From Chloroflexota bacterium (lineage in GTDB: Bacteria; Chloroflexota; Dehalococcoidia; Lucifugimonadales; SAR202-VII-2), in the NCBI GenBank assembly GCA_003228115.1, contig QEVV01000010.1:1-64000 (forward strand): a stretch of DNA of 64,000 bases, given 5' to 3'. The translations under genes were made by a program, and so were the position numbers. Shown here piece by piece: positions 1-8,779 of the stretch. Under the pieces are notes generated by a model. It was not told the origin of the DNA. It was given only the letters and a program-made list of their open reading frames with translations, and did not search any database. Positions within the stretch are counted from its first letter, which is position 1. Each line of letters begins with the position of its first letter.

Positions 1-35
1 ACGTAAGACTTCAAGATAGGGACAGGAGATCGACA

Positions 36-908
36 ATGGAGCAGATAGCTTCGGACGTGCTAGCAGCTGCAAACTTGAAGAGTCGTCGGCTCAAAGACCT
101 TCTGGGTCAACCGGAGACGCTTGTGATGCCTGGAGCCTACGACGGGTTGAGCGCTCGGCTGTTCGAGTCGATGGGGTTCCGGGCCATCCAATGCGCCAGC
201 GGCGGAATCGCAGCCAGTCTAGGCTACCTTGACGGCGAGGTCGTCACACGGGAGCAGACCCTTCGCGTAAGTCAGATTATTGCTGAAGCAGTCAGTGTCC
301 CTGTAAACGGAGACGGTGAGAGAGGCTATGGTGAAGCCCATGAGGTGGGAGAGACAGTGCGTGGCTATATCCTGGCCGGCTGTGCAGGGATGAACATTGA
401 GGACAGCAAGCCCCATTCACCTGGCGCACCGATGCTGCTTGTTCCGGTCGCCGAGCATCTGGAGAAGTTGGAAGCCATCATGGCGACGAAGCGCGAGTTG
501 GGCAGCGAGTTCTTCGTGAACGCGCGAGTAGATTCATTCCTAGCGTTCCGGGATAATTCTGACGCCGCGCTAGAAGAGGGCATCAGTCGAGGGAAGATGT
601 ACGCGGCGGCCGGGGCCGACTGCATCTTCTTCATAGGTGTGACCTCCCCCGAAGCAATCGCCCTCCTAGTTAGGGACATACCAGCGCCGGTAAGCGTCCT
701 TGCCGGTCCCGAAGCACCACCGTTGTCGGTGCTACAAGAATTGGGCGTGGCGCGCGTCAGCTATGGGACTGCCTTCGCACGGGCGGCGGGAGGTGCGATA
801 CGCCGTCTGGCAGAGGAGATCCGCGATGCAGGCACAATCACACGGGCGCAGGATGGGATCACTGGTCCGGAGATGGCGCAATTGATGCTACGTAGCTCCG
901 ACGGCTGA
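36..908 (+). CDS. Isocitrate lyase / PEP mutase family protein
   Basis: A 290-residue TIM-barrel lyase of the PEP mutase/isocitrate lyase superfamily, whose members make or break C-C or C-P bonds next to a carboxylate using Mg2+. Visible family motifs are GAYDGLSA (33-40), the Mg-site region NGDGERGYG (91-99), NIEDS (120-124) and NARVD (162-166). The KKCGH loop of true isocitrate lyase is not present, so 2-methylisocitrate lyase, oxaloacetase or carboxyphosphonoenolpyruvate mutase activity is more likely; the substrate cannot be assigned. The Mg loop reads D-G-E rather than the commoner D-x-D. The ATG start is preceded by GGAG at 26-29. No related gene is adjacent. Confidence 0.85.
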   Translation: MEQIASDVLAAANLKSRRLKDLLGQPETLVMPGAYDGLSARLFESMGFRAIQCASGGIAASLGYLDGEVVTREQTLRVSQIIAEAVSVPVNGDGERGYGEAHEVGETVRGYILAGCAGMNIEDSKPHSPGAPMLLVPVAEHLEKLEAIMATKRELGSEFFVNARVDSFLAFRDNSDAALEEGISRGKMYAAAGADCIFFIGVTSPEAIALLVRDIPAPVSVLAGPEAPPLSVLQELGVARVSYGTAFARAAGGAIRRLAEEIRDAGTITRAQDGITGPEMAQLMLRSSDG

Positions 909-1151
909 ACACACGACTTCCCAATCGCCTCCCCCTGCCTAACCTCAACCGGCCCGCATTTCCAGTCTTCGGCGCAGCACGCTATCCGCGATTGCTAGCC
1001 AGAGTCTTCAGGGCTGAGCTTAATCTCGAAGAGGGCCTGGTTCAGGACGCCCTGGTTCACGAAGGTGGTCCCCTCGCTCTTCTCTCGCCCGAAGCCGGTC
1101 ACGCAACGCAGGTGGCGTATTGCCTTGTAGTGCGGGAGTGGGCGCTGGTAT

Positions 1152-2261
1152 TCAAGTGGTAGGCCGAAACTTTCGAACCACTCCGTTCATGGTGTCCGCT
1201 ACATACAGCGCACCGGTACCGTCAAACAATAGCCCGTGGGGGCCGCGAAACGTACCTGGTGCCAACTCGGATAACAGGTCTCCTTCAGGGCTGAATTGCC
1301 GCACTCGATTCCCTTCAAACTCTGATACCCACCAGTTACCATCTTTGTCGAAGGCGATGTTGGTCGGCGACCGGAACAACCCCTGACCCGCCCGTGTCCA
1401 AAGCTGGACGAACGTTCCATCCCGCCCGAAGCGCTGAATTCGAGAGTTGCCCCGGTCCGTCACCCATAGGTCACCTTCGGGGCCAATGGCCACTCCTGTC
1501 GGATTTGTCATCTTCCCAGAGCCTGTGCCGGCCGCACCGATCTGGTGCAGAAACCGCCCAGCACTGTCGAAGACCTGGACTCGGTTGTTCCCCCAGTCGC
1601 TCACATAGACGCGCATGTCGTCATCCAAGGCAACTGTCATTGCAGAAGCGAACTCACCTGGCCCATTGCCTAAAGCACCCCAACTGTCTAAAAGCATACC
1701 GTCGGATGAGAACACCTGGACTCGATGTCCGCCGCTCTCCGCAACGTAAATCCTGCCGTCTGGTCCAACCGCGATTCCGGTGGGCGAATTCATTTGGCCG
1801 GGTTCGCTGCCAAGGCTTCCCCATTCTGCAAGAAGCTCTCCATCTGACGAGAACTTCCGCACCCGATCCCCCCGGAACTCCGTGGTATAGACATGATCTG
1901 CCGCGTCGATGGCGATTCCGTTGGGACTATTGAAGAGAAGCCCATTCGCTCCGTTGCCCCATCTGGCCACTTCTTCCCATGGTGCCGCTTGTACCGTCGT
2001 GACCGTTGGCTGAGAAGGCATCACAGTCGGCGTAGGAGACGGCGAAATGGTGGCGCGCGTGTCGGTGAGCGTTGGAGTATCAGTAGGTGTCGGGGTGGGT
2101 GCTGCGGTAGGTCCGGGTGGCAGCGGCTCAGGTACAGCAGTCAGTGTAGCTGTGGGAGTCGGCTCAGGCCCGCTGCAAGCAGCGAGGACTAGTCCAATAA
2201 CGACAGGTACTAGGAACGTTCGGTTAGCGCACTTCATAACGAAATCATAATTGCATCGCAT
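1152..2261 (-). CDS. NHL-repeat lipoprotein
   Basis: An exported lipoprotein of about 361-369 residues. A signal peptide ends in the lipobox LAAC (Cys29 from the first possible start, Cys21 from the better ATG at 2237). It is followed by a Pro/Thr-rich linker of about 60 residues and then a beta-propeller built from about six NHL/SMP-30-like repeats with recurring motifs of the type SPTGIAVGPDG.IYV and D.GN.RVQ.F. Such propellers bind ligands or act as extracytoplasmic lyases or hydrolases; here only a surface-anchored binding role can be proposed. The C terminus ends in the middle of the last repeat pattern, as is normal for circular closure. It stands alone, with no co-directional neighbour. 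Confidence 0.85.
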   Translation of the reverse strand: MRCNYDFVMKCANRTFLVPVVIGLVLAACSGPEPTPTATLTAVPEPLPPGPTAAPTPTPTDTPTLTDTRATISPSPTPTVMPSQPTVTTVQAAPWEEVARWGNGANGLLFNSPNGIAIDAADHVYTTEFRGDRVRKFSSDGELLAEWGSLGSEPGQMNSPTGIAVGPDGRIYVAESGGHRVQVFSSDGMLLDSWGALGNGPGEFASAMTVALDDDMRVYVSDWGNNRVQVFDSAGRFLHQIGAAGTGSGKMTNPTGVAIGPEGDLWVTDRGNSRIQRFGRDGTFVQLWTRAGQGLFRSPTNIAFDKDGNWWVSEFEGNRVRQFSPEGDLLSELAPGTFRGPHGLLFDGTGALYVADTMNGVVRKFRPTT

Positions 2262-2277
2262 CCCACCGACAACTTAG

Positions 2278-2481
2278 GCTGGGCTGTCCATCAACGTTCA
2301 TTCCCTCCGGCACTCGCACGCGACGCTACTGCTTGCGGCTGGAGAGCACCCCAAGGTGGTCCAGGAGCGGTTGGGTCACAGCACCGTCAGCCTCACGTTG
2401 CAGATGTACACCCACACCCTACCAACGATGGAGCGGAAGCGGCAGCCCGCTTCACTGAGTTTCATCGCCAGCGGCCAGTAA
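2278..2481 (+). pseudogene. Tyrosine recombinase (integrase) C-terminal relic
   Basis: An open stretch of 67 codons with no start codon, preceded by an in-frame TAG at 2275. It encodes the catalytic end of a phage-type integrase: the box-II motif HSLRHSHATLLL (conserved Arg and His), then RLGHS, then the Tyr nucleophile in LQMYTH, and a natural-looking C terminus ending at TAA 2479-2481. The N-terminal SAM-like and core-binding parts are missing, so it is a decayed remnant of a mobile element. It lies between two minus-strand genes and next to two other truncated genes (3227-3705), consistent with a past insertion and deletion spot. Confidence 0.8.
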
Positions 2482-2582
2482 GCGGGGTAGGAAAAGGCAA
2501 TTGGTGCCAAAATTGGAGCCAGGAAGGGGTTTAAGGCCAAGGAAAAGTTGTCACAGAGATATCACGGCGTAAGAGATTCTGA

Positions 2583-3182
2583 TTAATGATATGAGGAGTT
2601 AAGCTCCCGATGATGCCCGACAACTCCGTGTGTAAGGACCAAGAAGGCGAGCAGGACAACACCCAGCAACAGAGCGGCGTTCTCTCCCGATGCTGTAATC
2701 CCGAGAACGAGAAGCCATCCGTATGCCGCGCCACCTCCCCAGAGGGAAGCATGATGGCCTGTCCGCCGAGCGATGAAGGCTACAGCGGCCCCTATGGCTA
2801 AACCGATTACGCCGTAAACCGGCATAATCGCCAATGTAATGCCCAGCAGAGTGGATAGTCCGTCCCCGCCACGAAACCCGGTGAACACGGATCTCCAGTG
2901 TCCTATCAGTGTGGCCACAGCGGGAAGCAGGATCCAGGGTCCCTCCAGGCCAAGCTGATAGGAAATCATCACGGCGAGTACCCCTTTGGCGATATCCCCG
3001 CTGAACACCAGAATGCCATGGAAGTGACCTACATTCCGGAATACGTTTGCCGCCCCGGCTAGGCCGCTCCCTGTTGTGAAAATGTCCACGCGCCTTAGGC
3101 GGCTCACCAGAACGGCTATCGGTATAGATCCTAGTAGATATCCTATCAATACGGATAATACGAGTGTCAGGGTTAGTAACAC
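2583..3182 (-). CDS. plsY: PlsY-like glycerol-3-phosphate acyltransferase
   Basis: A 199-residue polytopic membrane protein of the PlsY family, which transfers the acyl group of acyl-phosphate to sn-glycerol-3-phosphate in the first step of phospholipid synthesis. Family landmarks in order are GSIP (18-21), GSGLAGAANVFR (normally GSGNIGATN.LR), DIAKG and GHWRSVFTGFRGGDGLST. In the last block the usual GGKG is GGDG, so a conserved lysine is replaced, and the first block also differs from consensus. It may be a divergent paralogue rather than the essential enzyme. The start is GTG at 3182, with AGGA six bases upstream. It has no partner gene. Confidence 0.75.
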   Translation of the reverse strand: MLLTLTLVLSVLIGYLLGSIPIAVLVSRLRRVDIFTTGSGLAGAANVFRNVGHFHGILVFSGDIAKGVLAVMISYQLGLEGPWILLPAVATLIGHWRSVFTGFRGGDGLSTLLGITLAIMPVYGVIGLAIGAAVAFIARRTGHHASLWGGGAAYGWLLVLGITASGENAALLLGVVLLAFLVLTHGVVGHHRELNSSYH

Positions 3183-3226
3183 AGAGATCCTGGATAGAAG
3201 GGTGTGCTTCGGATGAGGAGGTCGTA

Positions 3227-3406
3227 TTGCCAGTCACTCATGGATTTGTCGCCTTCCTCGATGTGCTGGGGTTCAAAGAGCAGGTGCCCCGGGATGATTT
3301 CGAGGACGTAGCCCGCAGCTATATCAGTGCGGTGATATTATCATCCCCCCAAGCTCCTACGATGCCGCAGTGGCGGCAAATCGTCAATCCAAGGAGGTTA
3401 CCATGA
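3227..3406 (+). pseudogene. Truncated protein with FVAFLDVLGFK motif
   Basis: A fragment of about 59 codons starting at TTG 3227, preceded by a strong AGGAGG (3216-3221). The motif FVAFLDVLGFKE is typical of the N terminus of a widespread family of hypothetical proteins related to nucleotide-cyclase folds; full members are several times longer. The frame then runs out in unrelated sequence and overlaps the ribosome-binding site of the next gene. Probably the 5' stump of a gene removed by deletion. Function of the parent family is not settled. Confidence 0.55.
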
Positions 3407-3705
3407 CAGAAGTGACCATTCGCCAGTTGAGAGAAGATGACGTGCCAGCTGCCAGACGTATTTTTTCCCTCGCTTTCGGAACGTTTCTCGGTGTTCCGGA
3501 ACCTGAGAATTTCTGGTCTGACATCGACTACATAGGGACAAGGTCGAAAGCTGATCCATCAGGCGCATTTGCGGCAGAAGTTGAAGGCAACCTGGTAGGG
3601 TCGAACATTGCCACCAATTGGGGTAGTGTGGGCGTCTTTGGCCCACTGACCGTACTCCCAGACTACCAAGACCGAGGTATTGGTTCCCGTCTGATGGAAC
3701 CTTGA
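3403..3705 (+). pseudogene. Truncated GNAT N-acetyltransferase
   Basis: About 100 residues of a GNAT-fold acyltransferase. The ATG at 3403 follows AAGGAGG at 3391-3397. The fold runs through beta strands 1-4 and reaches the acetyl-CoA pyrophosphate loop (DRGIGSRL), where it stops after RLMEP with TGA. The usual C-terminal 50-60 residues are absent, and no convincing continuation is seen in the other frames of 3706-3837. It is therefore best read as a broken gene beside the truncated gene at 3227 and the integrase relic. Confidence 0.65.
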
Positions 3706-3837
3706 ATTTCCAGGTGGACGTTTCCGTCGCCTTTGCACCGCATGTACATTATCCAGGCCAGTGGACCCATGTACTCCTACGCCGCTAGCAAGGAGGCCAG
3801 TCTTTCCACCAGATGATTAGGCGACCACTTTCGACCT

Positions 3838-4266
3838 TTGAGCTCCACCAGTGTTTTAGGTGTTAATATTCCCCAAGATAATGCAAGCTCCCAAAATGAA
3901 GTTGCCTCCATGTACGAACGAGTGGGGGGGTACCAGTTCTTTGTGGAACTTGTTGAACGGTTCTATCAGCTTGTAGAGGCTGACGTGTCTCTACGACTCC
4001 TTTATCCCGAAGACCTGGAGCCAGGCAAAGGCCACCTGGCTGCTTTCCTGGCACAGTATTGGGGAGGGCCGCACCGATATACGCTGGAGCGGGGTCACCC
4101 TAGGCTTCGCCAGCGTCACATGCGATTTCCTATCGGTCAGAAAGAGAGGGACGCATGGGTGGCCCACATGGTCTCGGCCCTGTATTCCATGGAGATATCG
4201 GTGGACGCGGCGACGGAGATGGAGGACTATTTTAGGAGCACCGCTACGGTCATGATGAATCGTTGA
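3838..4266 (+). CDS. glbO: Group II truncated hemoglobin (GlbO type)
   Basis: A 2-on-2 globin binding heme and O2 or NO in the cytoplasm. Recognisable parts are YERVGG at the start of the fold, RFY with the B10 tyrosine, LYPEDLE, the Tyr-Trp-Gly-Gly-Pro turn (YWGGP), GHPRLRQRHMRF with the proximal F8 histidine, and ERDAW with the group-II Trp at G8. The fold is complete. The first start is TTG 3838 with only a weak ribosome site; ATG 3910 (MYERVGG) gives a 118-residue protein that also holds the entire globin fold. Members of this group are linked to oxygen chemistry or nitrosative stress; the neighbours give no further hint. Confidence 0.9.
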   Translation: MSSTSVLGVNIPQDNASSQNEVASMYERVGGYQFFVELVERFYQLVEADVSLRLLYPEDLEPGKGHLAAFLAQYWGGPHRYTLERGHPRLRQRHMRFPIGQKERDAWVAHMVSALYSMEISVDAATEMEDYFRSTATVMMNR

Positions 4267-4378
4267 AGCATTTGGCTGGCACGTGAGGGACGGGAACGTT
4301 GTTGCGGTGTATGTGACATCTCGCTCATTTGCGAACCTACAAGACTGATTCTTGGAACCCTCGGGGGGTGGCAGCCCA

Positions 4379-4624
4379 ATGAGAAGTGAGACCCTGCAGG
4401 CTTTGATGATCCTGTTCCTTATACCTTCCTTGTTTTTGACGTACTTCCTGCAAATCAAGGAATTACTTTACCTTGGCATTGGACTCCATATAGGGGGAGC
4501 ACTCTGGTGGTTGGGCTCTCGGAGGGGCAAGAAGCCGGATGCAGAACTGGATAGACAAGACAACCGCCTAGACGATGCCAGGCCCAAGCGCCGCGAGCGC
4601 AAGGGTAGGCGTTCACGAGATTAG
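4379..4624 (+). CDS. Small two-helix membrane protein of unknown function
   Basis: An 81-residue protein, starting at ATG 4379 after a purine-rich stretch GGGGGGTGG. Two hydrophobic segments (about residues 8-26 and 30-48) are followed by a strongly charged, Arg/Lys/Asp-rich tail that ends RRERKGRRSRD. The arrangement predicts a small inner-membrane protein with a cytoplasmic basic tail. I do not recognise a family. It is encoded 112 bases after the globin gene in the same direction. Confidence 0.55.
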   Translation: MRSETLQALMILFLIPSLFLTYFLQIKELLYLGIGLHIGGALWWLGSRRGKKPDAELDRQDNRLDDARPKRRERKGRRSRD

Positions 4625-4831
4625 CATGATTTCTGGGATGGGGTGTGCCAGGTGATCTGAATCAGGGAAGGGCAGTGTGCGTGATACAATTCGACCCCTA
4701 CTAGCCTTCGTTGGCTTCGAGGCTCTTCGCTTACCTCGACGATTAGGTCGAACTGAGAGCCGAGGGTCTGAGGCTTTGGGATAGGCTTGGCCGGAAAGTC
4801 GATTCTTGTAAGATTGGAGGAGAGGAAAGGA

Positions 4832-5887
4832 ATGAGTAAACTCGGGTATTCCATAATTGATGGCGATGGACACGCTCAGGAGCACGATAACGAGCTCCAA
4901 GAGCACATGGACGAGCCGTACAGAAGTAACATTCATGGGGGAAACTTTCCATTTTTCCCCACACTCGACGGTTACCAGCGAGATTCACTGCGTGCCTTTG
5001 ATGGCAGGCACCCCGGTTATGTTGGGGCAAAAGAGTGGTTGGACTTTCTGGATGGCCACGATATTGAATCGACGGTCCTGTACCCAACTTCCGGCTTGTC
5101 CGTTGGGATGATCCAAGATGCCGAATGGGCAGTTGCCGTATGCCGGGGTTACAACAATTGGTTGAGCGAGACGCATCTTAAGAAGAGCGATCGACTCATC
5201 GGCGTCGCACTGCTGCCACTGCAAGACCCTGCCGAGGCGGTGAAGGAACTCCGGAGAGCAGTTTCCGATCTGGGTATGGTGGCCGCCGTGGTTCCCGCGA
5301 ATAGTGCGGATATGGGGCTGAGGCAACACCTTGGACACAAGTCGTTTTGGCCCATATACGCCGAAGCAGAGCGGTTGAACTGCCCTATCGCGGTTCACGG
5401 TGCTCCGTCGCTCGGCTTGGGTACCAACATGTTGCCGATGGCGGGCCAGATCATGCTGGAGCACCCGCTAGCGCAGATGATCCAGTTGACCGGGATGATG
5501 CTCTCCGGCATGTTTGATGAGTTCCCCACCCTCAAGGTCGCCTACTTGGAAGCGGACACTGGCTGGGTGCCGTACATGATGGATCGGCTTGAGGTATTCT
5601 CTGGATCCCTTATTGCTGACCCGGGGGACACTCTGACCAGTGGGCGTATTTATATGAGTTGCCAGAGCGGTGAGGTGGGTCTCAGGACAGCAATGGATCG
5701 CCTCTCCAGTGACGTTGTGCTTTACGCCAGTGACTTTTGGCACGAGCCCACGGATGACATTGAAGACGATATCGAGATCCTCAGCAGCCGTACCGATATC
5801 ACTGATGAGGAGAAACAGAAGATCTTCCGGGACAACACGATTCGGTTTTACTCGCTGAACGTGCCTGCAAAAGCTGCCGCAAGTTAG
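4832..5887 (+). CDS. Amidohydrolase family protein (ACMSD-like), paralogue 1
   Basis: A 351-residue metal-dependent TIM-barrel hydrolase or decarboxylase of the Amidohydrolase_2/ACMSD type. The start ATG 4832 follows GGAGAGGAAAGGA. Family features are the N-terminal metal motif IDGDGH, the HGAPS strand-5 histidine region, the LKVAYLEADTGWVPYMMDRL segment near the barrel end and the C-terminal ASDFWHEP with the catalytic Asp. Such enzymes decarboxylate or hydrolyse carboxylated, often aromatic-derived, substrates; the actual substrate is unknown. Three more members of the same family occur in the window (10860, 21133, 53604). Confidence 0.85.
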   Translation: MSKLGYSIIDGDGHAQEHDNELQEHMDEPYRSNIHGGNFPFFPTLDGYQRDSLRAFDGRHPGYVGAKEWLDFLDGHDIESTVLYPTSGLSVGMIQDAEWAVAVCRGYNNWLSETHLKKSDRLIGVALLPLQDPAEAVKELRRAVSDLGMVAAVVPANSADMGLRQHLGHKSFWPIYAEAERLNCPIAVHGAPSLGLGTNMLPMAGQIMLEHPLAQMIQLTGMMLSGMFDEFPTLKVAYLEADTGWVPYMMDRLEVFSGSLIADPGDTLTSGRIYMSCQSGEVGLRTAMDRLSSDVVLYASDFWHEPTDDIEDDIEILSSRTDITDEEKQKIFRDNTIRFYSLNVPAKAAAS

Positions 5888-6108
5888 GTCGGGGCTTACG
5901 AGATTCCATCGGCCTTGAGCGGACGAAGAACGCCCAGTTTGCGCTGGGATGATTCGCCAGTAGCCTATGCGTCTTCCGGTTGCTCCTTGCCGGGCTAGGA
6001 ACTCTTTGGTGGCGTCGAGGCCTCGGTGGCCATACCCGGCGTCCATGTCCGCAGAGGTACAATCCCCGCCAGTTCCCGTTCAATCCAGGTTCTATCCCGG
6101 AGCACCGC

Positions 6109-7116
6109 ATGCAGTATCGAAAGCTTGGCTCGTCTGACCTTGAAGTCTCGGTCATTGGCCTCGGGACCAACAATTTCGGCAACCCCGACCGCCCAGGCGC
6201 TCCACGTCGTTTTGGGATCCGGGACAAAGCACAGAGCGTGGCCGTTCTCAACAAGTGCTTGGACGTAGGCATAAACTTCATTGATACCGCTGATGTATAC
6301 GGAGGTGGACGAAGTGAGGTCCACATCGGTGATTTCCTGAAATCCCACCGAAAGGAAATTATTCTCGCAACCAAGTTCAACATCGCCAATCTTGAGGGCG
6401 AATCCATCAAGGATCGAGTAAACCGGAGCATCGACTCTAGTCTCGCTGCCCTGCAGACCGACTACATCGACCTCTATCAGTTGCATTTCCCCAATGCAGA
6501 TCTTCTCCAAGAGGAAATCCTGGGGCCGATGAATGATCTCGTGACGGCGGGCAAGGTCCGCTACCTCGGCGAGTGCAACTACTCCGGCTGGCGCCACGCC
6601 CATGCCGATGCCATCTCGGAGCGGAACGGCTGGGCGCGCATGGTGTCCTCGCAGAACTACTACAACGTCTTCCGCCGCCAGGTGGAGTTGGAGCTCCTGC
6701 CGTTTTGCACTGCTCAGAACGTTGGCTTCCTTCCCTACTTCCCACTGGCAGGAGGCTGGCTCACCGGCAAGTACAAGCCTACCGACGTGCCCAATGCAGA
6801 CTCCCGGCGCATGGTGACCTCACTTCAGACTGATGCAGCCGCTCGCGAAACGCTCAACAAACTTGAGGCCTATGCCGCCGAGGGAGGACACTCCCTGCTA
6901 GAGTTGGCGTTTTCGTGGCTTCTGGCTCACCCGGCCGTCAGCTCAGTTATCGCTGGCGCTATGACCCCCGACCAGGTGGCCGCCAATGCCGTCTCCGGCG
7001 ACTGGGTCATGACCGACGAAGAGCGGGACGCCATCGACGCCATTGCTTCCTGGGACGGCACCTCCGAGGAGATCGAAACGTACAGCCCCGGCTCTCCCCC
7101 CATCCGGCGTCGCTAG
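6109..7116 (+). CDS. Aldo/keto reductase
   Basis: A 335-residue NADPH-dependent oxidoreductase of the AKR superfamily, with the YRKLGSS N terminus typical of the YajO/Tas/AKR11-13 type. The catalytic tetrad is visible: Asp59 and Tyr64 (FIDTADVYGGG), Lys89 (LATKF) and His126 (YQLHFPN). The cofactor-binding C-terminal segment with AGAMTPDQVAANA is complete. ATG 6109 follows GGAG; the open frame continues upstream to 5980 but lacks family similarity there. It acts on carbonyl compounds or sugars, unspecified. Confidence 0.9.
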   Translation: MQYRKLGSSDLEVSVIGLGTNNFGNPDRPGAPRRFGIRDKAQSVAVLNKCLDVGINFIDTADVYGGGRSEVHIGDFLKSHRKEIILATKFNIANLEGESIKDRVNRSIDSSLAALQTDYIDLYQLHFPNADLLQEEILGPMNDLVTAGKVRYLGECNYSGWRHAHADAISERNGWARMVSSQNYYNVFRRQVELELLPFCTAQNVGFLPYFPLAGGWLTGKYKPTDVPNADSRRMVTSLQTDAAARETLNKLEAYAAEGGHSLLELAFSWLLAHPAVSSVIAGAMTPDQVAANAVSGDWVMTDEERDAIDAIASWDGTSEEIETYSPGSPPIRRR

Positions 7117-7231
7117 TAGCAAAGCCAGCTGCTCAACCAGGGGGCTAGGCGACCCCATTCGATCTTTTGTGCTCTACCATTGACCCTCTTGTTTCTCCTG
7201 CCGTGTGTCTAGCCGCCATCCGTCGCCAGGG

Positions 7232-8689
7232 CTAGTCGTTCCGGCGTCTCCCCGCGACGAGGTCGAATCCGGGCCGGTGAATAGCCAGGTGGTCGGGCCC
7301 TTCGGGGCTTAGCAGGCGCTCCACCAGCGAAACCACGGCATGCGGCCCAGTGTGGTAGGGCTTGTGGGGCCCGACCCTCTGTAGCTCATCCACCGCTTCG
7401 TCCCCTGCAGCAAACCTCAGGAGGATTTCCTCGTCAGGCTTGTTGCCAAACTGGCGGCGGATCTCCTCAATAGTTGGCTGCGGCACCGGGTCGGCTGCTA
7501 CCTCTTGGGCTCGCTTGCGGTTGAGGATTTTGTCTCTCACGTCCTGGTTCATGGCATTGGCGGACTCATAGCCCCACCAGCCAAGGGCGTATTGGATGAC
7601 CTGCTCGGTCACTACCTCGTAGCGGGTGCCGCTGATGACGTTGATCGCTGCCTGACTTCCCACGAATTGGGAAAAGGGTGTCACCATGACTGGGTAGCCC
7701 ATCTCCGCCCGGACCTGCTTGCACTCCTCCAGCACGGCGTTCAGGAGATTGCTGCGATTCAGCTTGCCGAGCTGGAAGCGCAGGTTAGAGATCATGCCCC
7801 CTGGCACCTGGTGCTGGTATTGGCCTTCGTCGTACTCCAGGGGCTCGCCGACGGTAAAGCCCTCTCGACGCACGACCTTGTTGAAGTGAGTCTCCACCGG
7901 TTTGAGGATTTCTTCGTCCACCAGGGGCGTGTAGCCCAGCGCCCGTGCGTTCTGGGCGATGTGAAACACTGACGGGTTTCCTGAGCCATTGGCTAGCGGG
8001 GGAACGGCAACATTGATGTTGGGGATGCCCAGCTTGATGCCCTCCAGCGCCGTCAGGGGTCCCAAGCCCGTGGTGCAGTGGGTGTGTAGCTCTAGGGTGT
8101 GGCCGCCCAGATGCTCCTGGATAGCCGGGACAATGGTCCGCATCCGGTCAGGGGTCAGCAGACCGCTCGGGTCCTTGAGGCAGATGCGGAGGGGCTTCAG
8201 GGCCACCGCTTGTTGAGTTTTCAGGGCGTAGTATTCGTCGGTGTGGCGCGGTGATATTGAGTAGATGAGGTTGATAATGACGTCCAGCCCTGCAGCCTTG
8301 GCGAGCGTCAGCCGTTCTGCCCAACCCTCAACCTCATTTCCTGAGTCGGATAGGCGGAGTTGGTGAACGCCGTTGCGCGCCAGTGTCTCCAGTTTCATTT
8401 GGTACATGGCCAGGGGGGACAGGTCGAAGGATACAAAGGAGCGTCCGCCAACGACGCGCAGGGGAGTGCGAGTCGCTCGCTTGGCGATCTCCCGGATGCG
8501 CTCCCACGGGTTCTCTTTGAGCTCCCGGACGATCTTCTTGCTGGGGTTGCCATCGATCTCGATGGACTCGAAGCCTGCGTTGTCCAAGTTCTCGACGACG
8601 GGCGTGAGCATGCCCGTCCGGCCGTTTTGTGCCCATAGGCTGTTGGGGCCGTCTCTAATCGTCGTGTCAGAAAAGCGGATATCTGGCAT
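7232..8689 (-). CDS. Carboxyltransferase (PYC/OadA type), no biotin domain
   Basis: A 485-residue HMGL-like TIM-barrel carboxyltransferase related to oxaloacetate decarboxylase alpha, pyruvate carboxylase CT domain and transcarboxylase 5S. Evidence: DTTIRDGPNSL (8-18), LKDPSGLL with the Lys that is carboxylated in the family (Lys172), the metal ligands HTH (202-204), and YQHQVPGGM (291-299). It has the conserved CT-associated C-terminal helical region but ends without a biotinyl (MKM) domain, so it would need a separate biotin carrier, which is not in the window. Canonical KDMAG is changed to KDPSG. It is the last gene of the minus-strand cluster starting near 13310. Confidence 0.85.
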   Translation of the reverse strand: MPDIRFSDTTIRDGPNSLWAQNGRTGMLTPVVENLDNAGFESIEIDGNPSKKIVRELKENPWERIREIAKRATRTPLRVVGGRSFVSFDLSPLAMYQMKLETLARNGVHQLRLSDSGNEVEGWAERLTLAKAAGLDVIINLIYSISPRHTDEYYALKTQQAVALKPLRICLKDPSGLLTPDRMRTIVPAIQEHLGGHTLELHTHCTTGLGPLTALEGIKLGIPNINVAVPPLANGSGNPSVFHIAQNARALGYTPLVDEEILKPVETHFNKVVRREGFTVGEPLEYDEGQYQHQVPGGMISNLRFQLGKLNRSNLLNAVLEECKQVRAEMGYPVMVTPFSQFVGSQAAINVISGTRYEVVTEQVIQYALGWWGYESANAMNQDVRDKILNRKRAQEVAADPVPQPTIEEIRRQFGNKPDEEILLRFAAGDEAVDELQRVGPHKPYHTGPHAVVSLVERLLSPEGPDHLAIHRPGFDLVAGRRRND

Positions 8690-8779
8690 CGGGCATGTCC
8701 TTCATAGGTTGTGAGCGCTTATCTGGTCAGAGGAGACCAACTGTAGGCCATCGCATCCGGCGGCTGTCGTCCTACAGCA

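Noticed and set aside
995..1150. Short minus-strand open stretch ending EIKLSPEDSG, just after the NHL lipoprotein gene
   Set aside because: It has protein-like composition but no start, no recognised family and too little length to call a gene or relic.
3706..3837. Possible missing C terminus of the truncated GNAT in another frame
   Set aside because: None of the three forward frames shows the expected GNAT strand 5 and helix 4 pattern.
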